In this document: positions 43,490 through 57,100 of the stretch, one piece after another
Layout of the letters: every line of letters begins with the position of its first letter
How positions within the stretch are numbered: position 1 is the first letter of the stretch
Source of the DNA: Castanea sativa
Lineage: Eukaryota > Streptophyta > Magnoliopsida > Fagales > Fagaceae
Direction: 5' to 3'
DNA length: 64,000 nt
NCBI RefSeq assembly: GCF_040712315.1
Contig: NC_134013.1
Location: 12,187,001 to 12,251,000 of the forward strand
Program-made: the position numbers and the translations under genes
Notes under the pieces: generated by a model
Told to the model about the DNA's origin: nothing
The model's database searches: none
Seen by the model: only the letters and a program-made list of their open reading frames with translations

Positions 43490-45240
43490 ATTTACTCTTC
43501 TAATTTTACCTGTCATTTTTTATTGGGAGCCCTTTTGTTCTGTCCATACATGTTCTAATGCATTCATTAAGTAACACATCCTTTAAAAATGATGTAGTTT
43601 TACTATATTAAAACTACATTACTTTTGTTCATACTGGAAAGTACATAGTTTTTTTTTGTTCTTTCTAATTTTTTTTTCTTCACTTTTTATTTTCCCAAAA
43701 AATCTAAATTTTATTTAGAAACAAACTTGTAAAAAGGAAACAATGAAAATCAGATATAAAAAATAGACTGAACAAACATCCAGTCCAAAGAAAATTATAT
43801 CAACAATTATTCAATCTCTTCCTAAAATAAAACTAAAATTTATATCCCATATGATATTTTCTCTACACCACCAACCATGGCCACCATAGGGCACCCACAA
43901 CCACTAGTCAAGTTGTTTGCATTGAACCCTAAAACATGGTCGCACCCATAGAGCATGAAACTCAAGAACCATGAAAATCCATGAGAAACTTCTCGCCAAT
44001 TGGCCTGCTAGCCCATAAAAAACCCACCACCACCAAAACCATCTCACAAATCAACCGTTGCCATGCAAAGCCTATGAGAAACCCGCCCATAGAGCACAAA
44101 TCGATGACAAAGCCTAATATAACCTGACCATGGTTGAGTCATACACAACCCAAACTCGAAACACTATGGTCAAAACGCAACCTTCATCCACAAAGATAAC
44201 CTAGTCCGTGACCATTGTGGAAATCTTACATTGCTAATGCTATCACTGCAACAAATGCGTCTCCGTAAAAACCCACCTGTTATCTGCCAAAAGTGCTAAA
44301 AAAAAAAAACTGACCCTGTTGAATTTATTTTGACCATTTTAAGAGTTAAAACTCGCATCAATGAGCTTGATTGGCAGCGGCTACGAGCAAATGCTTGTTC
44401 TCCAACACTTTAGTGATGTAAAAGAGGAAAAATACATTGAAAGTAATAAATATCAAATTACATATGCTACGTTTGGTTGGAGTGAAAATAGGAATGATGG
44501 AAAATGGAGGAGAGAAAAAATGAGAGATTTTGGGGGAGAGAAAACGGTGGAGTTAGACTATTTTCTTCCTGGGCCCACCATTTTTTAGCCCTTCATATTG
44601 GAGATAAAATGGGGAGAAGATGAATTGGATGGAAATTACTCATCTACCTTTCCCCCTAATTTTTCGAATAAAAAAAATAGAATTATGAGAGTAAATTTAT
44701 ACAAACTCTATCTTCCATCCCTCACTTTTCCACCTTCCATCAAAACACAAATGAGAAAATTAAAATATCTTTTATCTTTTTATTTTTCCATCTTATCCCT
44801 ATATTTTATTCTCTCACTTTTTTATACCCAAATAAATGGGATGAGAAATAGGAGAATGTAATGAGTTTGGTGAGAGAGTGAGAAAAATGGCGCTTGAAGA
44901 GTGTTGCTCAATGAAGGAGAATATTACTTTCGGATTGTTGAATTAGAGAAAAAAAGGGCGTTGACCTAAGTCTTCTAATCTTATTGATGATCGTTGGAGT
45001 TGTTTACTTTAAAACATTGGTGTTCCTCTTTCAGCCCATATGGTTTTCATAATGACCCGTCTTGTATACCGTGTGAAATCTTTATTGGGCCACGTTATTA
45101 TTATTATTTTTTCTAGAAACCAACTTGATTGAGCTTTGGGCAATGAAACTTGAATGGACTTAGAAATCATCAGTCAGCCGTACAATCAGCTCCAACCAAG
45201 TGGCCCAAGGAAGATATTGTGCACTATTACTCAAATCCAA
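43490..45240. other. Intergenic DNA upstream of FREE1
   Basis: AT-rich until about 43860, then a CCA/ACC-rich stretch (43870-44260) without a supported ORF. 44473-44880 begins CTACGTTTGGTTGGAGTGAAAATAGG and is made of GGAGAGA and TCTCTC-rich inverted tracts, resembling a Harbinger-type MITE whose right end is lost. The last few hundred bases are the presumed FREE1 promoter, with no convincing TATA box. Confidence 0.45.
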
Positions 45241-45479
45241 AAAAAAAAAGTCTATAAGCACTGAAACTTCCGTGCAAGTATTTACACACAAGAGACTCAC
45301 CCAAAACATTATTCCTTTCCTTCCTCCGATTGATCATCACTGTTTCATCTTTTGTTCTCTCTACCGAAAAACAATCATCAAACAACAAAAAAAACCTGTT
45401 CCTCTTTCCCTTCTTCCAATTTCCAAAAAACCAAAAAAAAAAAACCCCTTTCTCTCTCTCTCTCTTCTTCCGATTAGCG

Positions 45480-48400
45480 ATGCAACAAGGAGATTACGGC
45501 TCTGCTCCATATTACCAACAATACTCTCACTTTCCAAACCCGAACCCGAACCCGAACCCCTCCGATCCTCTCCCGAATCCGTACGCCTCAGCGCCGCCGT
45601 TCACCGCCACATACACCTCATCCTCCTCCGCCGATTACTCGGCTTATCCCTCCACATACCCTCCCTTTTCTCAAAATCCAGATCCCATCCCTGCCCCAAT
45701 TCCTACTCCCACAGCTCCTTCATATAATAATACCTCAGCTTCAAACCCCAATTTGAACTCGCCTTCCTTCAATTCTCCGCCACAACAATCGTCTTTCCCT
45801 CCTTTCGATTCTCATGTGCCGTATCAACCGCCAAATCAGCCTCAATCACAACCACCACCACCGCCGCCCTATTATCCACCGTTCGATCACCATCAGGCGC
45901 CTCCTCCCAGCTATGCACCTCCACAAAACCCAATCCCTAACCCTAACCCTAACCCCAATCCGATGTACTCGGCGGCTCCGTACGGTCAGGTGAACTCTTC
46001 AGTCCCACCTGTGTACGACAATCCGGTGAAATTCGACCACGCAGGTGGGTATTTCGACGACAGGTACGGAGGGTTTGGTCGGAGCCGGTCCGATTTGGGG
46101 TCCGATCCATATGGGAAGCGATCGGAGGAGTCTCCGCGCTACGATTCGATTCGCGATGACGGTGCGTATGCGTATGAAGGTGGTAAGGTGGAGCCATACG
46201 GGGCTCGGGGCACCGCGCCGAAGTCTTCGACGTGGGCGCCCACGTTCGACGATTATGGGAGGTCGATCGGTTTCGGTTCCGGAAAAGAGTCGACGGTGAC
46301 TTCGAATTCGAGCAAGATCGTGAGGGCTGTCCCCAAGGCCGAAACTCAACAAGACGTGAAGAGTGGGGTCCAGAAGTTTCGGGTCAAGTTGCTGCCCGAG
46401 AGTCTTGGTCAGAACACCATGGATGTTCTCTGCCAGGTATGGCTTTGATTTGTCCACAAAAATGTGATTAGTCTTTTCTTGATTGTAAACTTTTATGCAT
46501 AACTACAATATTAATCAATGTCATCGAGTTCGTTGGATTCAATTGTTTAGATTTTTTCAGAGCTAGCAATTGCTTGAAGTTAGTAATGACAATTTCCTAC
46601 TATTGATTAGCTAGTATCTTTAATTTGGATAAAGTATTAAGTTTCCCCCAATTACCCAATTAAATTCAAAGGTATGGCTGCGTCAACCAATCTTTCCATA
46701 GGAGAATTGAATTCAATGCACTTATGTGTTTAAATTAAACGTGGAACCTAAGGAACTTTACCTAAGTTGTGAAGGGTTGGGTCATATATTGTAGACTGTC
46801 TTTAGTTTAAGAAGAATAATGGAAATGCATCTATGGTGGTTTTTTAGTTACAAGTCTTGTTCAGATAGTCCAAGCCTCAAGGTTAAAGTTGAACGGTGTT
46901 AAGATTTTAGCTTGTCTGACTCTTTACATTTTATTTTCGGCTGACTGTTGATGTTAAAAGCATAAATTGATCATGATTTTCTCTTTCAGATTGGTTTGGA
47001 TGGAATTCGCATGCTTGATCCCAGTACAAGTCGGACATTGAGAATATATCCTCTTGAGAACATTACAAGATGCGAGGTAAGTTGGTTGACTCTAGTTGAA
47101 TTTCTTTGTCCGCTTCCAATCTTTGGCTATAGATTAAGTATATGTTATCTTCTCACTTAGGTTTCGGATTCATCGACGCTTGCAATTTGGTCCAAGAGCT
47201 CTGTGGACATTGAGCCTAGACGTATCAGATTGCAATCAAATAGTTACACTACCAATACTCTTCTGGACACAGTGACTGCTGCAACTGTACAGGTTTGGGT
47301 CCTACTAGTAGTATTTCTTGTTTTTGTAATAGTAGTGATTTGTCTTTGTTGGCAAAATGCCTCAGGGATAGTGCAATTGCACAAAGTTTGTAAGCTAAAA
47401 TTCTATGCGAGTTGTTTCAATTCTTACTGGATGAAATTAGAATTAGAGTTAATTCCAAGTTAGAAATTTGGTGAGATGCTCTAGAATATAAGGGTTTTTA
47501 GATTAAGTAGGACTAAAATAGAGTACATGTGTAAGTTTAGTAAAAATAAAAATAATGAAAGGGGCAGCAAGAGCTGATGGTCAAGAGATATAGAAGAGCG
47601 AGAGCTTCCGATATCTTGGGTCAATAATATATAAAGATGGAGAGATTGAAGAGGATGTGAATTATAGGATAAGAGTATGGTGGGTTTACTTATAAAAAAA
47701 AAGAGTAGGGTGGATGAAGTGGAGAAGGCATTAGGAGTTCTGTGTGATTATAGAATACACATTAGGAAAAATTTTATAAGATTGGCATAAGACTAGCTAT
47801 GCCTTATGTTATTATATGTTGGGCTGTTAAGAAACAACATATTTATAAAATGAGTGTAGCTAAAATGAGAATGTTAAAACGGATAAGTAGAAATAATTGA
47901 AAGACTATATTTTAAATGAGGAGAGCCACCTAAGGATAAGGGTGGTTAGATTGATGAAAAGATGAGGGAAAGTCTCTTGAGATGATTAACATAATTTTTT
48001 TTTATAGAATTCTCTTGTGCTTTATTAAAATACATCACTTTGAGAGCTTGTGATAGCTATAATCAAAATGAAGTACGTGGTTCAATCAAAATATTTTCAA
48101 AGGCAAAGGCAAAGGCCAAAAAACATAAGAATAGTAAATTTATCTGTTTGTGTTTAATGAAGTTTATGTCTTTTATCAAAAAAAAAAAAAAAAGAATAGT
48201 AATTTTTTCTTGTTTCTCTTTAGATATGCAAACAAAGAAAATTGTTTGTGTAGTACAGTATCTTAGGAAGTTTCTTTGTATGATACATCAATGGTCCATA
48301 TAATTTCCTTCAAGGTAAATTTTAATGTCAAAAATAACTGTGGCTAAGTGTGCTTTGTAAAGCACTAGAAACTCAATAAGCTCTTTGTTTCGGCCAAACA

Positions 48401-51400
48401 AAGTGCGTAGACCTTGGGGCTTTGATCTTTTAGGTTGAAGCATGCCTAAGCCTGCTTTTAATAACACTTAAATCTTTTAGGCATCTAGGTGTTTTGTATT
48501 ATGCTTTTTTTTTTTTTTTTTTTTCTATATTCTGGATTTTCAGATCAAGGGTTCAAAGTGGCTGTCCTTTTAATTTCACCTTTCTAGTTTATGGAGATTG
48601 GATTATTTTCCTGAATTTGCAAAGCTGGATTATCTACTTCTTGAATGATGAAGTACATTTGAACTTGAAGTACTGAATTTGCAAAACATCTTATATTTAA
48701 AATACATTATTGTTAATATTATTTTATTATTTAATAGTTATAAAGGAGAGCAGACAATGCTACTGAGCTACACTACTCTTGGCACATTATCATATATCTA
48801 TACTTGAGCAAATACAAATAAAGAATTGAAATATAGTCATTTGAAAATATGTTCGAGTGAAAAGGTGGAATTTTGGGAAGTGAAAGAATGGACTTGTGTT
48901 TAGTTCATTGCTTCTCTGTGTGTTTGGTGGGGTGGCGTGTACAAACTATTTTCGTAAATTGGCCTTCCCAAATGGATGCTGCACGTGAGATAGTTATGAT
49001 GATAAATACCCTTGTACATAAACAAAATAAGCTAAAAGCTAAAAAAAAAAAAAATCTCGTGGCGAAGGATACTTCATAAACCATATAAAGAAGCTCCTTT
49101 CCTTCAAGTTGAACTGTTTAGAATCAGTTTAATATTAGTGTTGGCCTATTCTTATGTGTGCACTTGCATTCATGCATGTGCAAATATTCATGTTAATGAT
49201 GAGCTACAAAAAAGGCCCTTGCATTTGAATTCTCATGTTTGTATGTTTTTGTTGCAATTCTCAAAGGTTGTTCTTGTAAAACTTGATGATTGTTAGTGAT
49301 TCATGATTTTCTCCTCTTTGTCAAAATGCAGATCAAGGAGATGGGTGGAAGAAGCAGGCCAGCTGATTCTTTCAAGACAAATGAACAGCCTACGGATAAG
49401 AAGAAAGGTTTTGGAGATTGGATGAACATAATAAAGCCTGGCAATGAGGAGAAAGATCATTGGGTAACATAAATACTAATAATAATTATTTTCTCGTGCA
49501 TTGCATTTGTTTCCGCATAAAACCTTATGACATCTGCATATATAAATTTTACACAGAATTTTTTGGTGGTTAATTAATTGCTCTTTTGTAAGAATATTTA
49601 GTATGTGTTTCTAAACCATGACTACAAGTAATAATTTGTTTTTCTCTTTACAATTTTTTTTCCTGTGGAAAAAAATTATGCCATAATTGACAGGGCCTAA
49701 CAGTTCCTCTAAAGTATGTTAAGTTAATTAAGAATATGTATGATGAAGCTGTAACTAGTGTGAGAACGATGTAACTAGTATGAGAACAAGTGAAGGCATC
49801 ACATGTAGGTTTCTAGGTCTGCATCAACTATCATCATTAAGTCTATATCTCTTTGCACTAGTGATGGATAAGTTCACTAAATTGATTCAAAAGGAAGTCC
49901 ATTGGTTTTTTTTTTTTTTTTTGCTGATGATATAGGTTTTAGCGGATGAAACAAGAACTGGAGTTAAAGTCCAATTAGAAATTTTGCGACACACTTTAGA
50001 ATCTAAAGGCTTTTGATTATGGACTAAAACAAAGAATATGGAATGTAAGTTTAGTACAAGTATAAATAGAGATGGTGTGGTAAGACTCTATTGTCAAGTG
50101 ACAACAAAGAGCAAGAGGTTTGATACTTTGGATCAATAATCTATAAAAATTGAGAGATTGAAGATGTGGAGCATAGGATAAGATGAGGAGAGTTTCTTAA
50201 GATGGTTTGGTCATGTTCAGAGGAGAGTGACTAATGCACTGGTAAGAAAGAGTGAGTTAATTCAAGTCAAGGAAATGAAAAAGGGTAGGAAGACAAAAAA
50301 TGACATTAGTAGTACTGGAGTAGTAGTAAAAAAAAAAAAATTAATTAAGTGACAAAGATTATGAATTTGGATAGAATAGAATAGAGGAAGGGAATACATG
50401 TGGCCTATAATTTTTTGATGATCCATAGTTGACCCTAAAATTTTTGGGACCAAGGCTTTGTTGTAGTAGTTGTTTTTCTTACATTCTTAGACCCAGGAGC
50501 CTTGTGCTCTCTCTTTCTCTCTGCCTATGGTTTCTTTTATATACTCATTGACCATGTTATGTGTATGTAGAATGAAGTCATTCTATCAGTGCTATTTACT
50601 TTTTGGCATGCAAATTCATGGAGTTCTTAGGTATGTCCCTTTTATCAATTGTTTCCTATTAGGTCCCTGATGAAGCAGTTTCAAAGTGTACAGGATGTGG
50701 GACAGATTTTAGTGCTTTTGTGCGCAAGGTACATATTTTTCTTGATTTGTGTAACAAATTTCTCCTTGTGCTTGTATCTTGGGTGGCCTTATGGTTTCCA
50801 CTCGTTTTCAGCATCACTGCAGGAACTGTGGAGATATTTTCTGTGACAAGTGTACCCATGGTAGAATTGCTTTAACTGCTGACGAGAATGCTCAGCCAGT
50901 AAGAGTTTGTGACCGATGCATGGTATGTGCTCTCAATTTATGTCTAGCAAAAGAGAAGTGCTATTTGGTTGTTTATGTATTTGTTTATTTTTTAAAATAA
51001 GTTTTCTCTTTCTTACATCTGCTTTTCTAATGATAGAAATTTGTTTAGACGTTCCTACTTTTGTTGCCAATCAGGTAGTCCTAAAGCCTTCCTAGGATGG
51101 TAGTATGGCCTACTAAAGAATCTAAAGTGATTGCATTTATCACTTGTGTGAAGAAAATATCAGTATTAGCAGGGAATGGTGTAGTTATTATTGTTTGCTA
51201 GTGTTTGTAATGTTTAGGACATACATTAATCAGCTTCCTGTGAAGTTGTTGGAGAAGATATGTTGGAGGATCTATGTTCCTTGTCTTTCTGTTTTGGGGC
51301 AGGGGTTGGAGTTTTTTTTTTGTCCACATCTGAGAAATGATGGGTAGGGTAACTAATGGTTAGTGAAATAGATATAATTCTATTTCTTACTAGCAGTATA

Positions 51401-51693
51401 CATTAGGGCAGCTTCAATGCAGTTTGGTCAGCTTGGGGATTTTTTTAGACTGGACCACATCAGTCGGTTTTGGCCTTTGGGGGGACATGGCACTGAGACT
51501 GACCACACACACTGGGCCCCTGCACCAAACTGGTTTGGGTCATTCTGGTTGAATTCGGTTGTGATTTCAATTTGGGCTTTTATCACATGTAATGGCATTG
51601 ATTACTGATTTATGAAACCAAATAATTGAGGATTTTTTAAAACCCCAAGTCTCATAGCAAATCACATATAAAAACAGAGAGTTGTGGTTGTTG

Positions 51694-51749
<56 letters not shown>

Positions 51750-54117
51750 CTTACCCATGAGGCTTAGGCATGGGGTTGCCAGTGGCAGGATGACGAGGAG
51801 TGGTGGTGTCTTTGGGGTGTGAGGGACTGAGAGGAGTGGCGGCCATAGTTTTGAAGAGAGACTGAATGAATGAAATGTTAGGTATGTATTTTTTTAATTA
51901 AGTTTTTTGATAGGTTTGGTTTGGTGTTTCTTTTTTTGTTTTGGTGAGGAAGATTACATTTCCTAAGGTACAACTCTCTATAATATATATATATGCTACT
52001 TCATTTGATTTAATTATTTATTTGATTCTTTTTCCCTTTCATTTTTTTTTTTTAATTTAAAATTTCATTCCATCATTCCTTAAGTTTCATAGGTTTGATC
52101 CTGTAGAATCTGGCCCATTTTCTCTGAGTGAAAGGAATGAAATAAATAAGATATCCTTTTCAGGTAAAATAAGAACGGCCCCCACATTCGAAGCCCCCTT
52201 TTTACTATAGTTTGTATATATCATTTGGTTGGTTTCAGTGCAATTCGGTTTAAATTTTTCTAAAACTGCAACCGCAATTCTTGGTTTTTTGTTTTGCAAA
52301 ACCAGACTGGGAAGAAAACCAGTTAATTTGGTCTGGTTTGGGCGTTTTTGGTTGATTCATTTGGTTCACCAGTTTTTTCTACAACCCTAGCATACACGTG
52401 CATTAAACTTCATATGTAAATTAGGCAATGGCTTATAGGCCAATTGACATCTGGATCTCATTAATCTCTTTGAAAATTGAACCTATAAATTCTTTAAGGC
52501 TTTGTTTGGTATTGGAATGATAGAGAAGAGGGAAAAAAAAAGAATGGAGAAAAAGAAATGAAGAAGAGATTAATATTTCCTATCATAGTAAGTGTTGTAG
52601 GAGTAATTGAAAAGTGGGGAGAGAAACGAAAGGGCCTTTCTCTCTGGCTGAAAGAAAAGAAAGGGTCTTGTATTAAATTCAATTATATCCTTGGATTGAA
52701 TTATTGTTGATAAATTTGAGGGGTAAAATTGTCAAATCACCTATGCAATACATTTTCTTCTCTTTTCCTCTCATTTCAGGAAGATTAAAAATGATGGGTC
52801 TAGATTGAAAATTAAATAACACTTCTTTGCTTCTACTTTTCTACTTTATCAACTAAGAGAAAATACCAACCTATATGCCATTTTTCTGTTCACCTTCTTC
52901 CATCTTCTATGCTAAACGCACTAAAAGTTATGTGGTAGATGCACACTGTGTATTCCCAGCTTTTTATCAAAATAAGGGTCTATTTGGGATCCTCTTATTT
53001 TTCTGAAACTAAAAAATTTTCGCTGAAAATACTGTAGATAAAGGTAAAAGTTAGTTGAAATAGTACAGTGGGATCTATGAATAGTACCAAAAAGTGTAGT
53101 GGGACCCATGAATATTGTCAAAAATAAGTTGAATAGTAAAATAAGCTAGCAAAATTAATCATGCCAAACGTACACTAAGAGTGGTAGAGTATTAAAATAA
53201 TTTAAAATAAATAATAAAAGTGATTTTAAAATTCTCAGAACTTTAGGTAATAAATTTGAACAAAGTTTTTTTGCAAACTAATTAGGTAGTAGATTTGAAC
53301 AAAGTTTCTCTCCAAACTAGTTTGGAGAGAAACTCTACAATTTCATATATTTTTATATTGAGTGTGAATTTTGAAAATTTAACTATTGGATTGCATGTTC
53401 TTATTATATTCTTCATGCTTGCAAAATTTCAAGAAGATCAAAGATCAATTGCTGTGTCATCAAACAAAAGTTGAAATTTCAAATTTTTGTGATCTAAAAT
53501 TGTGTATAGAAAATAAATTTAGAGCAACCACATCAGTCCAGTTAAAATCTTCTAAAACACAAAAAACTACCAATTTTACACATTTTGAGCCAAAAAACGC
53601 ACACATCAGTGGGTGTAAAAATATGCAAAATTGTGCAAATCCATCCCCGAGCTACAGTAACCGTGTATATTTCCACGGTTACTATAGCTCGTTTATAGAT
53701 TATTTTATTAATTTCCGTTCACTCGTTTTTTTCTCTCTCTTCTCCGTGCTCAACAAACAATTAACTGCACACAAACATACACACCCATAGCTGCACACAA
53801 ACACACCCACACACAAACCCATCCACACAGACAAATCAACACAACATAGAGATACACTTGCTCAAAAAAAAAAAAAAACAAAGATACACAAACAAGATTG
53901 GTGCTTGGATCGGAGCTTGGAGCTTGTGGAACGGAGCTCGGAGCTTGCGGAACGGAGCGGGTCGCTTGGATCGGAGCTCGGAGCTATGGAGTTGATCGAG
54001 AAGGAGAGTTTTTCAGGGGAGAGGGAGAGTTGATTCGGAGGGAGAGTTTTTCAGGGAGAGGGAGAGTTGATTCGGAGAGAGTGTGGGTATAGAGAGAGAG
54101 AGCAAACACAGAAATGG

Positions 54118-54156
<39 letters not shown>

Positions 54157-57100
54157 CGTATATATATAACGGTAGTTAGAGAAATAATAAAAAAATGTGA
54201 GGAAATTGATTATTTAATTAAAAGATGTGTAGAATAGATGAACTGATGTGGGTGTTTTGTAAAATTGAATGTGTAAAATAGAAAAAGTAGGTTCTTAGTG
54301 TAAAAATGAAGGTGTAAAATGAATGAGCCGATGTGGTTGCTCTTATTGATCAAATAGTAAATAACATTGGATTTGAACGAAATATGATATGCATGTTAAG
54401 AATATAAAGAACATGAAATTTAACTGTTTGATTTTGAAAATTCACAAAAAAAAAAAGAAAAAGAAATATATGAGAAACTTTGTTTGATAGATTTTTAGTT
54501 GTAGGAGGTATATAAAGGTGTTGAAACTTTAGTTTCACATATAGTAAATTATCTTAATCATTTTAATATACCATAACAAACCACATGGTGAAAGCACATT
54601 ATATGTAACACTTGCATTGAATTACATGATGTAAGCATGACATGTAAGGTCAAACTTTTATTATATTACTAATTTTTAGCAAAGTGCTTTTCTTACACAC
54701 TTTGAAATCTTACTTGATGATGTGGAGTGTTTACGGTCAATACTGATGTAATAGACAGCCTCACCTTATTATATCATGAACAGACTTTTGTTTGTGGTTG
54801 CAAACTTAGATATAAATTAAAAATTGGTTTAATACCTATGAAAACAAAATTATGAACAGACTTTTTGTATTTTTATTGTTGAAATGAGTGGAGTTCTATA
54901 TTTTTATTGTCGAAACAAGTGGAGATCTAATATTCCATCAGTCCTCTGTAGGTTTAGGTTCGGACTCCCTTTCAATGAAGGGAGAGCCTAACTTGGAATA
55001 TTTAAGGCTCCGTTTGTTCTGATGAGAAACATTTTCTGTATGTGTATCATTTTTCTATCTATCATCATGTAGGCGTTGGTTAAACATAAAGGGTGGTTGA
55101 TACTTTTCTTTCTTAATAAAAAAGAAAAAGAGAAATTTTATGTATAGTTCGAGTTTGCTGGTACAACCATTAAACAAGGACACTTTCTTGATACTGCCTC
55201 TTCAATTTTTATATCTGGTGAAGCAAAGAAGACATTGCAGGGTTGTGAAGTAATTGTTGCTCATGGCGCTGCTGGTTGACTTAAATATTTGATTGAGCTT
55301 GTTTTGCTTTGTCTGCATGGATAGTGGTTCACTTGGTCACTCTTTTTTCAACAAGTAAAATTTTAACACAAGAAGGAGGGACATATTAGGGACGAAACAT
55401 TATCTTATGAGACCGTCTCATTGAGCGCCTCTCCCACAATGTGGGTCCAACTAAATATGAGAAGAGCGCTCCATGAGATGGTCTCAAGAGATGCTTTCTT
55501 GCTAGGGACACATTTGCACGTGTGTCTCTGTCTGGAGAATAAAAGAAACGTTTTTATTTTGGGCACAATCTAAACATGGGGCAGGCTTGATGTTGAAAAG
55601 TTCAAAAAGGAAAAGAAAAGGCAAGTCTGAAATTGAGGAGTTTGATGCATGATGGCCTACAAGTTGATGTGGCAAAGTTAAGAGGACTGGATCTTGTACC
55701 CAGCCGTCAATCCTAGAAGGTGGCAGAGGAGGCCCAACTTCCCCTGCTCCTCCCCCTAATTATGTTGTGAATCTTGTGGAAGGGATTTTTGTTTTTGTTT
55801 TTGTTCTACAGTGAGGAAAGTGAGATGGGATTAAGAAATGGATTAACAATGCAAGACTATTTAAGAGTGATAGTGGACGGATCAAGCCAACTGGTTCCAT
55901 AAATACTGGGCCTTTTTTGTTTTTATTTTGTTTTGTTTTTAATCAAGGGCCTTTATTTTGAAGCACCCAAAAATGCTGTGATATGGGGTCCCCCCCCCCC
56001 CCAAAAAAAAACTCGGGATTTAAATGAATTTTAAACAAAGTTTATCATAAGTTATACACAAAGTATACAACATATATATTAATTGATGTCGTGTCCATGC
56101 TGTGTCCTAGTTTTTAAAGAATTGTCATGTCACCATATCAATATCATAATGTGTCCTGTGTTCGTGTTTCTGCTTCTTAAGTTTTTCTAGTAGGCGGCCA
56201 TTTTATGATGAGTTTGTGGCAATGACACATGTTCTAGTTATGAAAATTACAGTGGTCTTGTGCTTTAGTAAGATTGTTTATCATCCTTTGCAGGCAGAAG
56301 TGACTCAGAGGCTGAGTAATGCAAAGGAAGCGACTAGTAAACCTGCAGCGCTGCAGAGTCATGAGGATCTTGCCAAGAAGCTTCAGGTAAATAACGTTTT
56401 GCTATTATAGCCTTTGGTATTGTGTGCCTTGTTTTGTATTAAGTGGTCCTTAATAATTTATAATTATTTTAATCGAGTTAAATGATTTTGTTTTATTGGC
56501 TGTGCTTATATTATGAAGTTGGAGATGGATTTGTTTCTGTATGTTAATATGAATTCTCAAAATTCAAGTAGATGTGGCATTAATTTTTATTTGTATTCAT
56601 GTGGATCTGTGCATGTATTTGATTGCGATTGTTTTGATGTTAATTGTTTGTAACAGGAGGAGATGGAAAAGAATCGAAGGGCATCATCAGGTAATCTTCG
56701 TTATTATCATTATCAATGTTATGATGTTAGCATTAGCTGGGAAACCTTGGAAATAAGTCTTGGGTATTTATTGGGATGTGGACCAACCTGTCCTTGGGAT
56801 TAAATTAATGAGTCCAGTGAAACCCCTATTATGGGATTTGACCTATAAAGCACGAACATTTCATTTGAGGTGTCATACCCGATTGGGATACTTATGCATA
56901 CGTGACCCAGCTGTGTCATTTAAAAAAAAAAAATGCCGGACACGACCAGGACACAAGAACAAGAGGAATCAAATGCCCTTTCACAAAACAAAAAGAACAT
57001 TCTTGCTCTAAAAAGTAATAATGTATTTGAAAATTAATATCTTATTCTTGGTTTTTATTCTAATTTTTAAACATCATTTAATAGTCATGGATTTGCTTTA

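Larger units (their letters stand above)
53304..54486. mobile_element. Hairpin-ended element, copy 1 (interrupted)
   Basis: It begins with a perfect 30-bp palindrome (arms GTTTCTCTCCAAACT and AGTTTGGAGAGAAAC). Then comes TTATATTGAGTGTGAATTTTG, TTGCATGTTCTTATTATATT and AAGATCAAAGATCAATTGCT, shared collinearly with 59439-59995. A Harbinger-type MITE (53522-54342) splits it. The right part ends with AATATATGAGAAACTTTGTTTG, a shortened form of the other copy's right hairpin. Class unknown; no coding capacity. Confidence 0.65.

Noticed and set aside
45200..45727. 175-codon plus-strand ORF overlapping FREE1 exon 1
   Set aside because: It is a shadow frame; FREE1 in the neighbouring frame has clear homology across ten exons.
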